This document shows positions 40,132 through 49,256 of a DNA stretch of 57,701 nucleotides, piece by piece (within the stretch, counting starts at the first letter, position 1; each line of letters begins with the position of its first letter). Source of the stretch: Pseudomonadota bacterium (GTDB lineage Bacteria; Pseudomonadota; Alphaproteobacteria; Paracaedibacterales; CAITNM01); the NCBI GenBank assembly GCA_018062345.1, contig JAGOSL010000009.1:1-57701 (forward strand), given 5' to 3'. A program made the position numbers and the translations under genes. Below the pieces are notes generated by a model, which did no database searches, was not told where the DNA came from, and saw only the letters and a list, made by a program, of their open reading frames with translations.

Positions 40132-41340
40132 TTAATAAGTTTTTTTAGAAATTGGTAGAAGTAAACCAACCAGTATTGCTGTTAAAATTGCCATACCAAT
40201 GTAGACAGGAACAATTGTTCCATCGAAAAATGCTCCAACTACCAGCACAAGCAAGGCTACCACACCATTTCTAAACAATCCAAGAAAAGCTACCGCCAAA
40301 CCTTTCTGTTGCGGTGCACATTCAACTGCTTTTGTACCGCAACTTGAAAGAACTGCAGAAAGACTTAAATTCAACACACCCATGATAGCAATAATGGAAA
40401 AGGGAAGTTGCAATAAGCCAACGAACGCCCCAAAAACAGTTAATACCAAAAAAGCTAGATTGAGGTACAATCCATACCGAATGCACCTTTCCATTCCCCA
40501 TTTCACAACATATTGGCGGTAAGCAAATGACCCAATCAAATTTAAGAAAACTGGAAATAATTGAATGTATGCATAAGCAGTTGGTAAAAATTTAAAGTGA
40601 TCAATAAATACAAATGAACTATTTACAGAATAAACCGCGGCTATGGCTACAGGTAAACCATGACAAGCGGAAAGCATCATAAAATGCTTGTTGGTTATTA
40701 AGCTCTTAAGGTTTGAAAATATGTGCCCCCACCCCATAGTATCTGCATGATTTTCATGGGTTTCTGGAAGATTTTTTATAAAGTATAACCACAGACTTGT
40801 AGCGATTAAGCTTAAAAACCAGAAATTGGCTTGCCAACCAAACCATTCAAATAAATGCGCTCCGAGCACGGGTGCTAAGGCGAACATAATTGGAAAGCTC
40901 ATGCTATATGTTGCCATGTATCTTGCGTACGTAGCCCCCTTGAACATGTCAGCCAAAATAGAAATACTAATAATAGAAATACCACCTGCGCCTATTGCTT
41001 GCAGAAAACGTAGCACTAAGAATGATTCAATATTCCACGCGAAGCAGCACAAAAAAGAAAACACTGAGAAAATCCCGAGTGAGGATAACATGGCAGGTCT
41101 TCGTCCATTAATATCACTCCAATGGCCATATAGCATGCCAATGATCGCACCGACAATTGGTGTTTGCATCATACTAAATTGGATCATCCATTCAGATGTT
41201 TGAAAATAATGCTTTAAAAAGGGTGCTGCAGGTAGATAAATATCAATGCTTGCAACCATCAACACGCCGGTAATCATTAGCAGCGACGGTAGCAGCGTTG
41301 TGTATTGAAATTTTGTTAATCCGAAATCTTTTTTAACCAT
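40132..41340 (-). CDS. MFS transporter, Bcr/CflA-like
   Basis: A 402-residue protein with 12 transmembrane segments. The MFS loop 2-3 motif is GHWSDINGRRPAML (motif A), TM1 reads ITGVLMVASIDIYLPAAPFL, and TM4 LRFLQAIGAGGISIISISIL with its RxxQAxGxG motif is typical of the DHA1 drug/metabolite efflux group that includes Bcr/CflA. The substrate is unknown. Its start overlaps hemB by 25 bases. Last gene of the lysS-led operon. Confidence 0.88.
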   Translation of the reverse strand: MVKKDFGLTKFQYTTLLPSLLMITGVLMVASIDIYLPAAPFLKHYFQTSEWMIQFSMMQTPIVGAIIGMLYGHWSDINGRRPAMLSSLGIFSVFSFLCCFAWNIESFLVLRFLQAIGAGGISIISISILADMFKGATYARYMATYSMSFPIMFALAPVLGAHLFEWFGWQANFWFLSLIATSLWLYFIKNLPETHENHADTMGWGHIFSNLKSLITNKHFMMLSACHGLPVAIAAVYSVNSSFVFIDHFKFLPTAYAYIQLFPVFLNLIGSFAYRQYVVKWGMERCIRYGLYLNLAFLVLTVFGAFVGLLQLPFSIIAIMGVLNLSLSAVLSSCGTKAVECAPQQKGLAVAFLGLFRNGVVALLVLVVGAFFDGTIVPVYIGMAILTAILVGLLLPISKKTY

Positions 41341-42323
41341 CGAGCCATCTCTTTTGCAGCGTATGTAATAATTTTGTTTGCCCCTGCTCTTTTGAAACTA
41401 AGTCCCAGCTCATAAAAGGCATTCTCTTCATTTATTGCGCCATTCATAGCGGCATATTTTATCATGGCGTATTCGCCACTTACTTGGTACACCCAAATTG
41501 GCGCACCAAAACTCTTTGCCTGAGAAATAATATCAAGAGATGGAAGACCAGGCTTGATAATTACTGCATCAGCCCCTTCCATAATATCTTGTCGAATTTC
41601 GCGAAGAGCCTCATCAGCATTAGCAGGGTTGAGCTGATAAGTTTTTTTATCACCTTTTAAATTCGCCCCTACCCCACTTCGAAATGGCCCATAAAGAGCA
41701 GAAGCATATTTGATAGCATAGCTTATAAGCAAGACATCAGGTAAATTCTTAGCTTCTAGAGTTTGCCGAATGGCTTGGATTCGTCCATCCATCATATCGG
41801 AGGGGCAAATTCCATCGGCTCCTGCTTCTACTTGATTCAAAGCTTGCTTGACCAAAGCATCAATAGTGAGATCGTTATCTATTTTTCCATCTTTTAAAAA
41901 TCCATCGTGACCATGTGAGGTGTAAGGATCCAATGCTACATCGGTTAGCACGGTCATTTCAGGAACGCTTGCTTTGATTTTACGAATAGCTTGGCAGATA
42001 AGATTTTTTGGATTAAATGCTTCCTTCGCGTTCTCGGTTTTTAAATGATCAGGCGTTTTAGGGAAAAGCAGCACAGCACGGATGCCTAAGCTATAAGCTG
42101 CTTCAATTTCTTTTGGCAACGCGTTAACAACGTATCGCTGAATTCCAGGCATTGCTGATATATAAGGCTCTTCTTCTGGTTCGCGAATAAAAATAGGATA
42201 AATCAGATCATGCGAAAGAAGGTGATTTTCCTGAAAAAGCGTACGCACTGACTCTGATTGACGAAGCCTTCGAAGACGAAGATGAGGATAAGAAGCAATT
42301 ACTTTTTTTGGCATACAGGACAA
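41316..42323 (-). CDS. hemB: Delta-aminolevulinic acid dehydratase (porphobilinogen synthase)
   Basis: A 335-residue enzyme. It has the metal-site region TDVALDPYTSHGHDG (Mg-type, Asp in place of the zinc cysteines), the first Schiff-base Lys in LISYAIKYASALYGPFR and the second in VIIKPGLPSLDI. It condenses two ALA to porphobilinogen, feeding the heme needed by the cox genes in this window. It overlaps mutM and the MFS gene by 25 bases each. Confidence 0.96.
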   Translation of the reverse strand: MSCMPKKVIASYPHLRLRRLRQSESVRTLFQENHLLSHDLIYPIFIREPEEEPYISAMPGIQRYVVNALPKEIEAAYSLGIRAVLLFPKTPDHLKTENAKEAFNPKNLICQAIRKIKASVPEMTVLTDVALDPYTSHGHDGFLKDGKIDNDLTIDALVKQALNQVEAGADGICPSDMMDGRIQAIRQTLEAKNLPDVLLISYAIKYASALYGPFRSGVGANLKGDKKTYQLNPANADEALREIRQDIMEGADAVIIKPGLPSLDIISQAKSFGAPIWVYQVSGEYAMIKYAAMNGAINEENAFYELGLSFKRAGANKIITYAAKEMARWLKKISD

Positions 42324-43114
42324 TAATAGGTTGATCGACCAGATTGAACTTCACGCTTGATTGTGCCTGAACATTCTTCAGTTAGGCAAGGTTTTCCTGC
42401 TTGATTGTAAACTTTAAAATGATGTTGAAAATATCCTAATGTTCCATCGATGGTTCGGTGATCACGCAATGATGAACCACCTGCTTCGATTGCGCGTTCT
42501 AGAACTTCGCAAATATTTTTTAGCAAGATTTTGGCCTGTTGCGTTGTGATTGCATTTGACTGTCTAAATGGTGATAAACCACTTTGCCAAAGGGCCTCGC
42601 ACACATAAATGTTTCCAAGGCCTGCTATGATAGTTTGATCAAGAAGTGATGTTTTTAAAGGACGATTCGTCTTTTGCAAACGTTTATAAAAATCATTCAG
42701 CTTCATGTCAAATGGTTCTGGTGCCATTGATTTTACGGATTTACAAATTTGACCGCTTGGCATCAAATCCATATCGCCAAACCGCCGTGGGTCATTAAAA
42801 GCAAATGTGACATCGTCAACTTGCCAAACCACATGGTCATGTTTTTGGTGCACGTAGTGAGCAGTAAGACTGCGCTGTACTTTGCCACTCATGCCCAGGT
42901 GCATCATCCATGTATAGTCAGACAATTCAATCAAAATATATTTACCGCGACGATTAATTTTTTCGACCTTTTGACCGTTCAAGCGTTCGGCAAACATGGG
43001 AGGAAAAGGATTACGTAAATTTGAGCGGTAAACTTGGACGCCTTTTAGAATTTTTCCTTCCATATACGGCCGAAGCCCACGGCACACGGTTTCAACTTCA
43101 GGCAGTTCAGGCAA
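42299..43114 (-). CDS. mutM: Formamidopyrimidine-DNA glycosylase
   Basis: A 271-residue Fpg. It has the catalytic N-terminal Pro-Glu in MPELPEVETVCRGL, the helix-two-turn-helix region LLDQTIIAGLGNIYVCEAL, and the C-terminal zinc finger CLTEECSGTIKR and YYCPVCQKK. It removes oxidised purines such as 8-oxoguanine. It overlaps the L,D-transpeptidase gene by eight bases and hemB by 25. Confidence 0.97.
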   Translation of the reverse strand: MPELPEVETVCRGLRPYMEGKILKGVQVYRSNLRNPFPPMFAERLNGQKVEKINRRGKYILIELSDYTWMMHLGMSGKVQRSLTAHYVHQKHDHVVWQVDDVTFAFNDPRRFGDMDLMPSGQICKSVKSMAPEPFDMKLNDFYKRLQKTNRPLKTSLLDQTIIAGLGNIYVCEALWQSGLSPFRQSNAITTQQAKILLKNICEVLERAIEAGGSSLRDHRTIDGTLGYFQHHFKVYNQAGKPCLTEECSGTIKREVQSGRSTYYCPVCQKK

Positions 43115-43616
43115 GATTTTGACCTATAACCCAGCAGGTGTCACAAGTGGCCGTTTGAACCAAATACATGAGATCTTGAAAAGATAAAGCAAGGCAACCA
43201 TCGGTTGGCGTTGCCTGTGTGCGCATTTTATGAATAAAAATTGCACTACCGTTATTGGCAATAACGGGATATGTGTTGTGATCAATTGTGATGAATAGAT
43301 CATATAGATCATCATCACGCCACAATTTTTCATGAGAAAAGGCGTAGGGAAGATTTACACAGGTGTTGTAAGCTGGGTCTGTTGGGTCATCGGACCAACC
43401 CATGTCAGGGGTGATTTCAATTACGGGAAGGGCTGTATTGGGCTTAAGCATTTTGGCTGGGCGGTAGTACACGTTCAATAATTTCCACGTACCTGTGGGC
43501 GTGCAGCCATCGCCTTCTTTTTTATTATTTGAGAAACCATTACGCCCAACAGTACAGGCAAGATCCTTCCCCTCCCATTGTATTAGCTGGCTATTGATTT
43601 GCTTTAGATAAGCCAT
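43107..43616 (-). CDS. L,D-transpeptidase family (YkuD domain) protein
   Basis: A 169-residue protein with the YkuD catalytic motif: the His segment GSAIFIHKM and the nucleophile segment TPTDGCLALS near the C-terminus. The N-terminal part has KEGDGCTPTGTWKLLNVYYR, as in the short YkuD proteins of alphaproteobacteria. The family forms 3-3 cross-links in peptidoglycan or attaches lipoproteins. No signal peptide is visible, which is common in this subgroup but leaves localisation open. Its start lies inside the end of the upstream gene (26-base overlap). Confidence 0.85.
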   Translation of the reverse strand: MAYLKQINSQLIQWEGKDLACTVGRNGFSNNKKEGDGCTPTGTWKLLNVYYRPAKMLKPNTALPVIEITPDMGWSDDPTDPAYNTCVNLPYAFSHEKLWRDDDLYDLFITIDHNTYPVIANNGSAIFIHKMRTQATPTDGCLALSFQDLMYLVQTATCDTCWVIGQNLA

Positions 43617-44448
43617 TTAAACCTTGAATATTTGTTAAACACCGAGCCACTGTATCAAGCACATTTTCCATTGTTGTGTTAGCAGGCATTGCTTGACCAA
43701 CAGTTTCTATGTTTGCACCAGAAAAGCTTAATACCTTTTTGGCCACAGCATCTTGATAGGGAATATAAGGGTTATTTGAAATAAAGAGAAAATTTTTGCC
43801 CTTAGCATCTCCAAAATCTTTTACCATATCGCGTAATGTATCTTCTGTGTTCGCTCTTGCGCCATCTTCACGTTGACCCGACTGAATGGCAATAATTATG
43901 CTATTTGATGGTTGGGATAAAGTTGATTGGTGCCACAATTCTTGCATCATGGCCATTTCTGTGGCTTCAGCACCTTTTTCTTCCAAAGCCTGCGCCATTT
44001 CTTTGTCTGCTTCTGTGCCAATTTTCAGGTCGCGCGTTGAACCTAGTAAATACACTTTATCACAGGTGATTCCCAATTTATGAATGCGGCTAAAAAACTC
44101 AATTCGAGATTTCACACGAGTCGCTGTCGCGCCGAGAATCACGATTGCATCATAGTGTTTTTTACATGGCAATTTTTCTTTTGCTAAATCTGATCTGCTT
44201 ACTATTTTGGTTAAAGCTAATCGTTGAGTATCATCTAGTAAGCTGTACTGACGATCCCACAATTCTAGCCCTTTTGGACGAATCCACCTAAAATTACTTT
44301 GCTGAACAGCTGTTTCTAGTTTTTCTACTCCGCTTACATTCATAATTTTAAAAATATCTTTTAAAAGTTGAGTTGGACCATTATTCCAAACAGCTTCACA
44401 GCTAAAAATTGTACTTACAAATGTTAAAACTATAAGAAATTTTTTCAT
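43591..44448 (-). CDS. Exported YdcF/DUF218-like protein
   Basis: A 285-residue protein. The N-terminus MKKFLIVLTFVSTIFSCEA is a Sec signal, perhaps a lipoprotein signal with Cys17. The body has YDAIVILGATATRVKSRIEFF, KVYLLGSTRDLKIGTEAD and, later, EDTLRDMVKDFG with FLFISNNPYIPYQDAV. This follows the order of DUF218-type proteins (ILGA/G start, Arg-rich helix, LxG strand, TEDT, late strand), though motifs are divergent. ElyC and SanA, the better known members, act in envelope integrity. Its four-base overlap with lysS and position beside the L,D-transpeptidase fit an envelope role, but this is tentative. Confidence 0.7.
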   Translation of the reverse strand: MKKFLIVLTFVSTIFSCEAVWNNGPTQLLKDIFKIMNVSGVEKLETAVQQSNFRWIRPKGLELWDRQYSLLDDTQRLALTKIVSRSDLAKEKLPCKKHYDAIVILGATATRVKSRIEFFSRIHKLGITCDKVYLLGSTRDLKIGTEADKEMAQALEEKGAEATEMAMMQELWHQSTLSQPSNSIIIAIQSGQREDGARANTEDTLRDMVKDFGDAKGKNFLFISNNPYIPYQDAVAKKVLSFSGANIETVGQAMPANTTMENVLDTVARCLTNIQGLNGLSKANQ

Positions 44449-46010
44449 GCTATTTTCTCCTGAATAAGTGCTCGTGTTTCGGCAATGCCAAATAACGCAA
44501 TAAAAGACCCCATGCGCGGTCCTTCTTCTTGGCCTAATAAGACTTCATACAACGTTCCAAACCACTGACGCAAGTCGGTAAATGCAAACTGTTTTCCAAC
44601 CTCAAACACGATGGTTTGCAAATCTTCTGCAGTACTTTCCATAGAGATATCTGACAATTCATCGTGTAATCGCTGCAACGCTTCTTTTTCCATTTGATTT
44701 GGCGATCGGTATTGTTTTTTGGGCTTCACAAAATCTTGATAATACTGAACGGCATAGGTAATCATCTTTGCTAAAAACGGCATAGAAGCCTCATCTGCCC
44801 CCGGCACATAACGCTTTACAAACCCCCATAAAATACTACCTTCTTCGGCATTCACAACTGATGCTAAGTTCAACAATATATTAAAACTTAGGCCACTTTC
44901 CGGAGATGGAGGGTTACCGCCATGTACATGCCAAGCAGGATTATCATACTGCGCTGGTTGAAATTTACTAACATGCTGCAAGTATTCATCAACCGCCTTG
45001 GGAATAACATCAAAATGCAATCTTTTAGCTTTCTTTGGCGCTTGATACATGAAATAGGCTAAGCTTTCTTGGGGTGCATAAGTTAGCCATTCATCCATAC
45101 TAAGACCATTACCCTTAGATTTACTGATTTTTTGACCTTCCTGGTCTAGGAATAACTCATAAGTTAAATTCTCGGGTGCACGCCCGCCAATAGCTCGACA
45201 AATTTGTGACGATAATTTCACCGAATCAATTAGATCTTTTCCTGACATTTCATAGTCAACACCAAGCGCCCTCCAGCGCATTCCCCAATCAACTTTCCAT
45301 TGAAGCTTACATTTGCCGCCAAGTACTTGTACTTCGGTTAGTTCATTTGTTTGAGGATCACGATACACAACAGAATCGCTCTGAAGATTGACTTCAACCA
45401 TTGGCACTTGCAAAACATGCCCGGTTTTTGGGCAAATAGGCAGAAATGGACTGTAGGTTGCGCGACGTTCTTCACGAAGCGTTGGTAACATAATTCCCAT
45501 AATTTCATCATAGTGCTGCAAAACCAACTTTAAGATTGGGTCAAATCGGCCCGATGTATACCAATCGGTTGAGCTTTGAAATTCATAATCGAATCCGTAA
45601 CTATCTAGAAATGCACACAGCATGGCGTTATTGTGATGACCAAAACTTTCAAACTTTTCATATGGGTCAGGCACCTTAGTCAATGGCATGTTTAGATATT
45701 TAGTCAGCATTTCTTTGTTGGGAACATTCTCAGGGACTTTGCGGAAGCCATCCATATCATCAGAAAAACAAAATAAACGCGTTGGAATATCGCTGAGTTG
45801 TTGAAAGGCTTTGCGCACCATAGTTGTGCGCAAGACTTCACCAAAAGTTCCAATATGCGGCAACCCGGAAGGCCCATAGCCAGTTTCAAAAAGCACATAT
45901 CCTTTTTCAGGCGTTTTTCCCTGCAATCGCGCTAAAATGCGTTTTGCCTCTTCAAACGGCCATGATTTTGCTTCGAGTAATGGGTTGGAGGCCACTGAAT
46001 TGTTAGACAT
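44445..46010 (-). CDS. lysS: Class I lysyl-tRNA synthetase
   Basis: A 521-residue class I LysRS (archaeal/alphaproteobacterial/spirochaete type, also called LysK). It has the HIGH-type motif GYGPSGLPHIGTFGEVLRT, the KMSKS motif KISKSKGNGLSMDEW and the body segment DWGMRWRALGVDYEMSGKDL. It charges tRNA-Lys and replaces the class II enzyme. First gene of an overlapping minus-strand operon. It has an 86-base gap to the secreted gene ending at 46097. Confidence 0.97.
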   Translation of the reverse strand: MSNNSVASNPLLEAKSWPFEEAKRILARLQGKTPEKGYVLFETGYGPSGLPHIGTFGEVLRTTMVRKAFQQLSDIPTRLFCFSDDMDGFRKVPENVPNKEMLTKYLNMPLTKVPDPYEKFESFGHHNNAMLCAFLDSYGFDYEFQSSTDWYTSGRFDPILKLVLQHYDEIMGIMLPTLREERRATYSPFLPICPKTGHVLQVPMVEVNLQSDSVVYRDPQTNELTEVQVLGGKCKLQWKVDWGMRWRALGVDYEMSGKDLIDSVKLSSQICRAIGGRAPENLTYELFLDQEGQKISKSKGNGLSMDEWLTYAPQESLAYFMYQAPKKAKRLHFDVIPKAVDEYLQHVSKFQPAQYDNPAWHVHGGNPPSPESGLSFNILLNLASVVNAEEGSILWGFVKRYVPGADEASMPFLAKMITYAVQYYQDFVKPKKQYRSPNQMEKEALQRLHDELSDISMESTAEDLQTIVFEVGKQFAFTDLRQWFGTLYEVLLGQEEGPRMGSFIALFGIAETRALIQEKIA

Positions 46011-46096
46011 AAACTCACTATAAGACGTGTTTTAAAACTGATTTAGTCTATAGAAAATCCCCAAAAAGCTCAATGCAATGTTTTTATTTTTGAAAT

Positions 46097-46669
46097 TCAG
46101 TGAACAGTTATTTGGCAGTCTTTATAAAATCTGCCACCTGGTGAAATATTTCCATAAAATCCCCATCCGCTATCACCTGAAATTGAACGGCGTCTGTTTG
46201 GAAGCTGAGACAATATGCTGAGATCTTGTTCTTCATCAGTAAATGCAGGTGGTAGAATAATGCTAGGTAAAAAATTATCATCTTGTTCTGAAGTTTCGGT
46301 ATTTCCAAGCATACAAAGTTTGGAAGCAGCAGGACTACGCTTTAGACTTGTTTCAGCAGCACTTGTTTCTTCAATCGATACTTCATCATCTTTTTCAACC
46401 AGTATGGGAGGGTGAAGAGCTACGCTAGACGAATCCTCTAGCTTACTATTACTAGAAAAAGTGTTTCGAAAAGCTTTCAATATTTCAGTAGACTTTACAA
46501 AGCTAGCGCCAAATTCAAACACATACGAGCATACAGAAAAACTTGTTACTTTAGCCGAAAAAATACTGTCTTCATCATTTTGATTTAGAGCTATCAAAGA
46601 ATTTCCAGCTGATAAGGCAGTAAATTTTAAAATCATTATTACTGCCCCTAAAATTTTATAGCAATTCAT
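46097..46669 (-). CDS. Secreted hypothetical protein with acidic disordered middle
   Basis: A 190-residue protein without recognised domain. The N-terminus (MNCYKILGAVIMILKFTALSAG) looks like a Sec signal with cleavage near ALSAG. The mature part has a short Phe/Val-rich segment, then a Ser/Glu-rich stretch (SSNSKLEDSSSVA... EKDDEVSIEE) and a C-terminus with NRRRSISGDSGWGFYGN. No membrane segment after the signal. One of four exported proteins of unknown function between 46.1 and 49.2 kb. Confidence 0.6.
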   Translation of the reverse strand: MNCYKILGAVIMILKFTALSAGNSLIALNQNDEDSIFSAKVTSFSVCSYVFEFGASFVKSTEILKAFRNTFSSNSKLEDSSSVALHPPILVEKDDEVSIEETSAAETSLKRSPAASKLCMLGNTETSEQDDNFLPSIILPPAFTDEEQDLSILSQLPNRRRSISGDSGWGFYGNISPGGRFYKDCQITVH

Positions 46670-46947
46670 AGTTTATTCCCCTTTAAAATATAAATCATTT
46701 CTTGACGATATAATTGCAAATAAAAGTGTGGACGAAAAAATTTTAATAAAAAATATGTTTTTTTTGCAATTCTTGCATGATGAAAAATCATGAACTTTTA
46801 TAAAGGTTTAGGTTAATGACGAAAAAGAGGAGCCACAAAGATTACAAAAGCTGACTAACCTTTCTATAGTGGGTTAATTAGCATTATAAAAATATTAACT
46901 TTTTTCAATTATTATAAGATAGTAATTTTTCAATAAATGAAAAAATA
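46670..46947. other. AT-rich divergent promoter region
   Basis: 278 bases between two divergent secreted genes, strongly AT-rich with long A and T runs. No gene, tRNA or clear hairpin is seen. It presumably holds both promoters. Confidence 0.4.
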
Positions 46948-47523
46948 ATGAAAGAAAAAACATCATCAATATTTAAAAGCTTCCTTGTTTTATTGGCTTT
47001 TATATTTATTTCAAGTTCTGACGGGTTTTCAAAAGGCAGCAAAATAGAAAAAGATTTCAAAAAAGTGGGCAAGACCATGAAAAAGGGGTTTGGCAAAATA
47101 GGAAAGAGCGGAGCTGTAAATTTTTTAAAAGAAATAAAAAAAGTTATTAAGTGCATACCCAAATTCACAAAAACAATTCCCCATTTAATGCAGCACCCTA
47201 ATGATAGACAAGCCTTCAATAGCATTGAAAAATGTATGAACGACGTAAAAAAAATGTCTAGCGATTGCGACAAACCCGATATGCTTGCTCTTGGGGCAGT
47301 GCCTGATATAGGCGGTGAAATTTGCATGGGGTGCAATCAAGTAAATAAATATAATATGGAGTTAAAATTTCTTGAAAGCGAAATGCAAAAAGCACAAAAT
47401 ATTGCGAGCAACCCAGTGGGTGCGGCAAATAGCATGGCAATGAATCAAGCACAAAATGCGGAAAGTATGGCCGTAAATTCGGCCCAAAGACGCGTAAATA
47501 AAAGAACGAGATATAATAGATAA
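46948..47523 (+). CDS. Secreted basic hypothetical protein
   Basis: A 191-residue unrecognised protein. The signal segment is SIFKSFLVLLAFIFISSSDG. The mature N-terminus is Lys/Gly-rich (FSKGSKIEKDFKKVGKTMKK, then GFGKIGKSG), suggesting nucleic-acid or membrane binding. The middle has six cysteines, including CMGCNQ. The C-terminus repeats Met/Ala/Asn/Gln motifs (ANSMAMNQAQNAESMAVNSAQ) and ends RRVNKRTRYNR. No domain can be assigned. A weak hairpin follows at 47562-47587. Confidence 0.6.
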   Translation: MKEKTSSIFKSFLVLLAFIFISSSDGFSKGSKIEKDFKKVGKTMKKGFGKIGKSGAVNFLKEIKKVIKCIPKFTKTIPHLMQHPNDRQAFNSIEKCMNDVKKMSSDCDKPDMLALGAVPDIGGEICMGCNQVNKYNMELKFLESEMQKAQNIASNPVGAANSMAMNQAQNAESMAVNSAQRRVNKRTRYNR

Positions 47524-47561
47524 TACTAGAGTTCGTTCTGCTATTGAAATGTATAAGGAAA

Positions 47562-47587
47562 GCCGACGCACTTTTACATACGTCGGC
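47562..47587. terminator. Hairpin between convergent genes, weak terminator
   Basis: A perfect 7-bp stem GCCGACG/CGTCGGC with a 12-base loop between the convergent genes ending at 47523 and 47613. On the minus strand it is followed by TTTCCTT, a poor T-tract. Confidence 0.45.
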
Positions 47588-47612
47588 AATAAGAAGTAAA
47601 GCTTAGAAGTTT

Positions 47613-48584
47613 TTATAGATCTTCTTCGTATTCTATATTAGCGAGAGTACGATCGACTGATGCTAGTCTATCTCTACCAATATTTTCTTCTTCTGAAGAA
47701 TAAGATTCTTCAGCTTCTTCTGAATCTGTAGTTACTGATATTAAACCTACTGGTTGATAACTAGACGTAGCATGATCAATAAAACTAGAACTCATCATGC
47801 TTGCTGATACATTTGCTGTTTCTAGCCTTTGAACTTCCTGGCGAAGAGCGTTCATAAGCTCTAGCTTTACTGCGCTGGCTGGACTTTCAAAATTTGCTGT
47901 ACCTGTACCTATACCTATCTGACTTTGCAAAACAGAAAGAGCTTCATCTGCGCCGTAGGTTAAGAGCGTAAGTGTACTTAGGAAACTATCCTCTGAAAGA
48001 CCTATAGTACTTTCTTCACGGGCCAACTGAATAATTGCCGTTTGAAAATAATTCAAGCTTAAAATCGTCGCAGTGTCTGCATCTGCATCACTTTCTGGCA
48101 CAACAATTCCGTCTGAAGAAATACCCCAAGGAGAAGTTACTGTTGAATCTCTTAAAGCGCTGCCTTCAGAGAAAAATAGAGCAGCTATTGATTGCTTGAC
48201 CAAGTTCGCTCGGTCTAGGTCAGTTACATTTTCGGAAGTAAACTCGATAGCACTCAAAGCTTCAATACCAGCCGTGCTATCTTGGCTAAACACTCCAAAA
48301 GCACTTCTTAGCTGAGTAATAGTTGCGTCATCAGTTATGATTGAAAATAAACTTGTAAGACTAAGAGCAGCAGCTTCAGCTGAAGTTAGTGGATAATCTA
48401 TAGTGCTGGTCATACCCAATGTATTTACTTCAACTATACTAGTTTCGAAAAAATTTTGTGCTGCTAAGCTGGCATTAGCTAAATTATCGAAGTTAGTTTC
48501 TTCGTTAGTTTCTTCAAAAGCAGCGGCAGAAATCTTTACTGCAGATACTAACAGTAAACAAGCTAAACTCTTTATTAATTTCAT
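47613..48584 (-). CDS. Secreted Ser/Thr/Glu-rich hypothetical protein
   Basis: A 323-residue protein. It has a clear Sec signal (MKLIKSLACLLLVSAVKISA) and an acidic mature body with alternating alpha-helical Ala/Leu/Ser segments and long Ser/Thr/Glu/Asp stretches. It contains no cysteine after the signal and few aromatic residues. The C-terminus carries a SEEAEESYSSEEEN run. No family is recognised. The composition is typical of extracellular or effector-like low-complexity proteins. Confidence 0.65.
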   Translation of the reverse strand: MKLIKSLACLLLVSAVKISAAAFEETNEETNFDNLANASLAAQNFFETSIVEVNTLGMTSTIDYPLTSAEAAALSLTSLFSIITDDATITQLRSAFGVFSQDSTAGIEALSAIEFTSENVTDLDRANLVKQSIAALFFSEGSALRDSTVTSPWGISSDGIVVPESDADADTATILSLNYFQTAIIQLAREESTIGLSEDSFLSTLTLLTYGADEALSVLQSQIGIGTGTANFESPASAVKLELMNALRQEVQRLETANVSASMMSSSFIDHATSSYQPVGLISVTTDSEEAEESYSSEEENIGRDRLASVDRTLANIEYEEDL

Positions 48585-48745
48585 ATTTTAGACTCCTAAG
48601 TAAATGAAATATTACACATAGCAAATAATTGCTTTATAAAGTCTGGATAAATAAATTTCAGAAAAAAACATATTTTTTTAGCATGTCTTATATGCAAAAT
48701 AGGCATATTTAGTAAAATTTTACTAAAAATACTTATTCTGAAAAT

Positions 48746-49204
48746 TTACTGAGAGCAACGCTTTTTATTGGAAATATCTGCGTAAACTTGCTTGATAAAA
48801 TCACCCTTTTCACTTCTAAAGAAGAAATTAAAGCTAAGTTTTTTGTAGGAACAAAACGCTGGTTGAATACCCATTAACATTAGGTGTTTTCCGCCCTTTT
48901 GCAAAAAAATCGTGCCTCCTGGTGCAATTTCAATCTCAGGAATTTCAATCATTTCAAAATAATGTGTGTTGTTTTCATCAGTACGGGGCACATGATCATG
49001 CAATTCAATGCGATCAAAAACTTCTGGATCAACTTTAACTTTGTATAGATTCACAGCATATGAGTTGCCATTATAGATGCCAACATAGGCAGCACCGTTC
49101 TTTACACCGTTTAAAATTTTCAATTCTAGATGCTTAATTTGAATTTTGTCAGCAGCAAAAAGTGTAGGTATAATTATTAAAAAAAATATCCAACGCATAG
49201 CCAT
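48746..49204 (-). CDS. Periplasmic PCu(A)C-type copper chaperone
   Basis: A 152-residue protein with a Sec signal (MRWIFFLIIIPTLFA). The PCu(A)C fold is indicated by AAYVGIYNGNSYAVNLYKV, IELHDHVPRTDENN, FEMIEIPEIEIAPGGTI and the closing GGKHLMLMGI, giving the H-x-n-M and H-x-M copper ligands. The family delivers Cu(I) to the CuA site of cytochrome oxidase subunit II, which fits the coxB gene in this window. The usual neighbour senC/sco is not here. Divergent from rapZ. The start may be the third-codon ATG. Confidence 0.85.
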   Translation of the reverse strand: MAMRWIFFLIIIPTLFAADKIQIKHLELKILNGVKNGAAYVGIYNGNSYAVNLYKVKVDPEVFDRIELHDHVPRTDENNTHYFEMIEIPEIEIAPGGTIFLQKGGKHLMLMGIQPAFCSYKKLSFNFFFRSEKGDFIKQVYADISNKKRCSQ

Positions 49205-49256
49205 AATCGATTAAAATTCACTATACTGAGATTATGAGTTTTAGTTGGTAAGCGCA

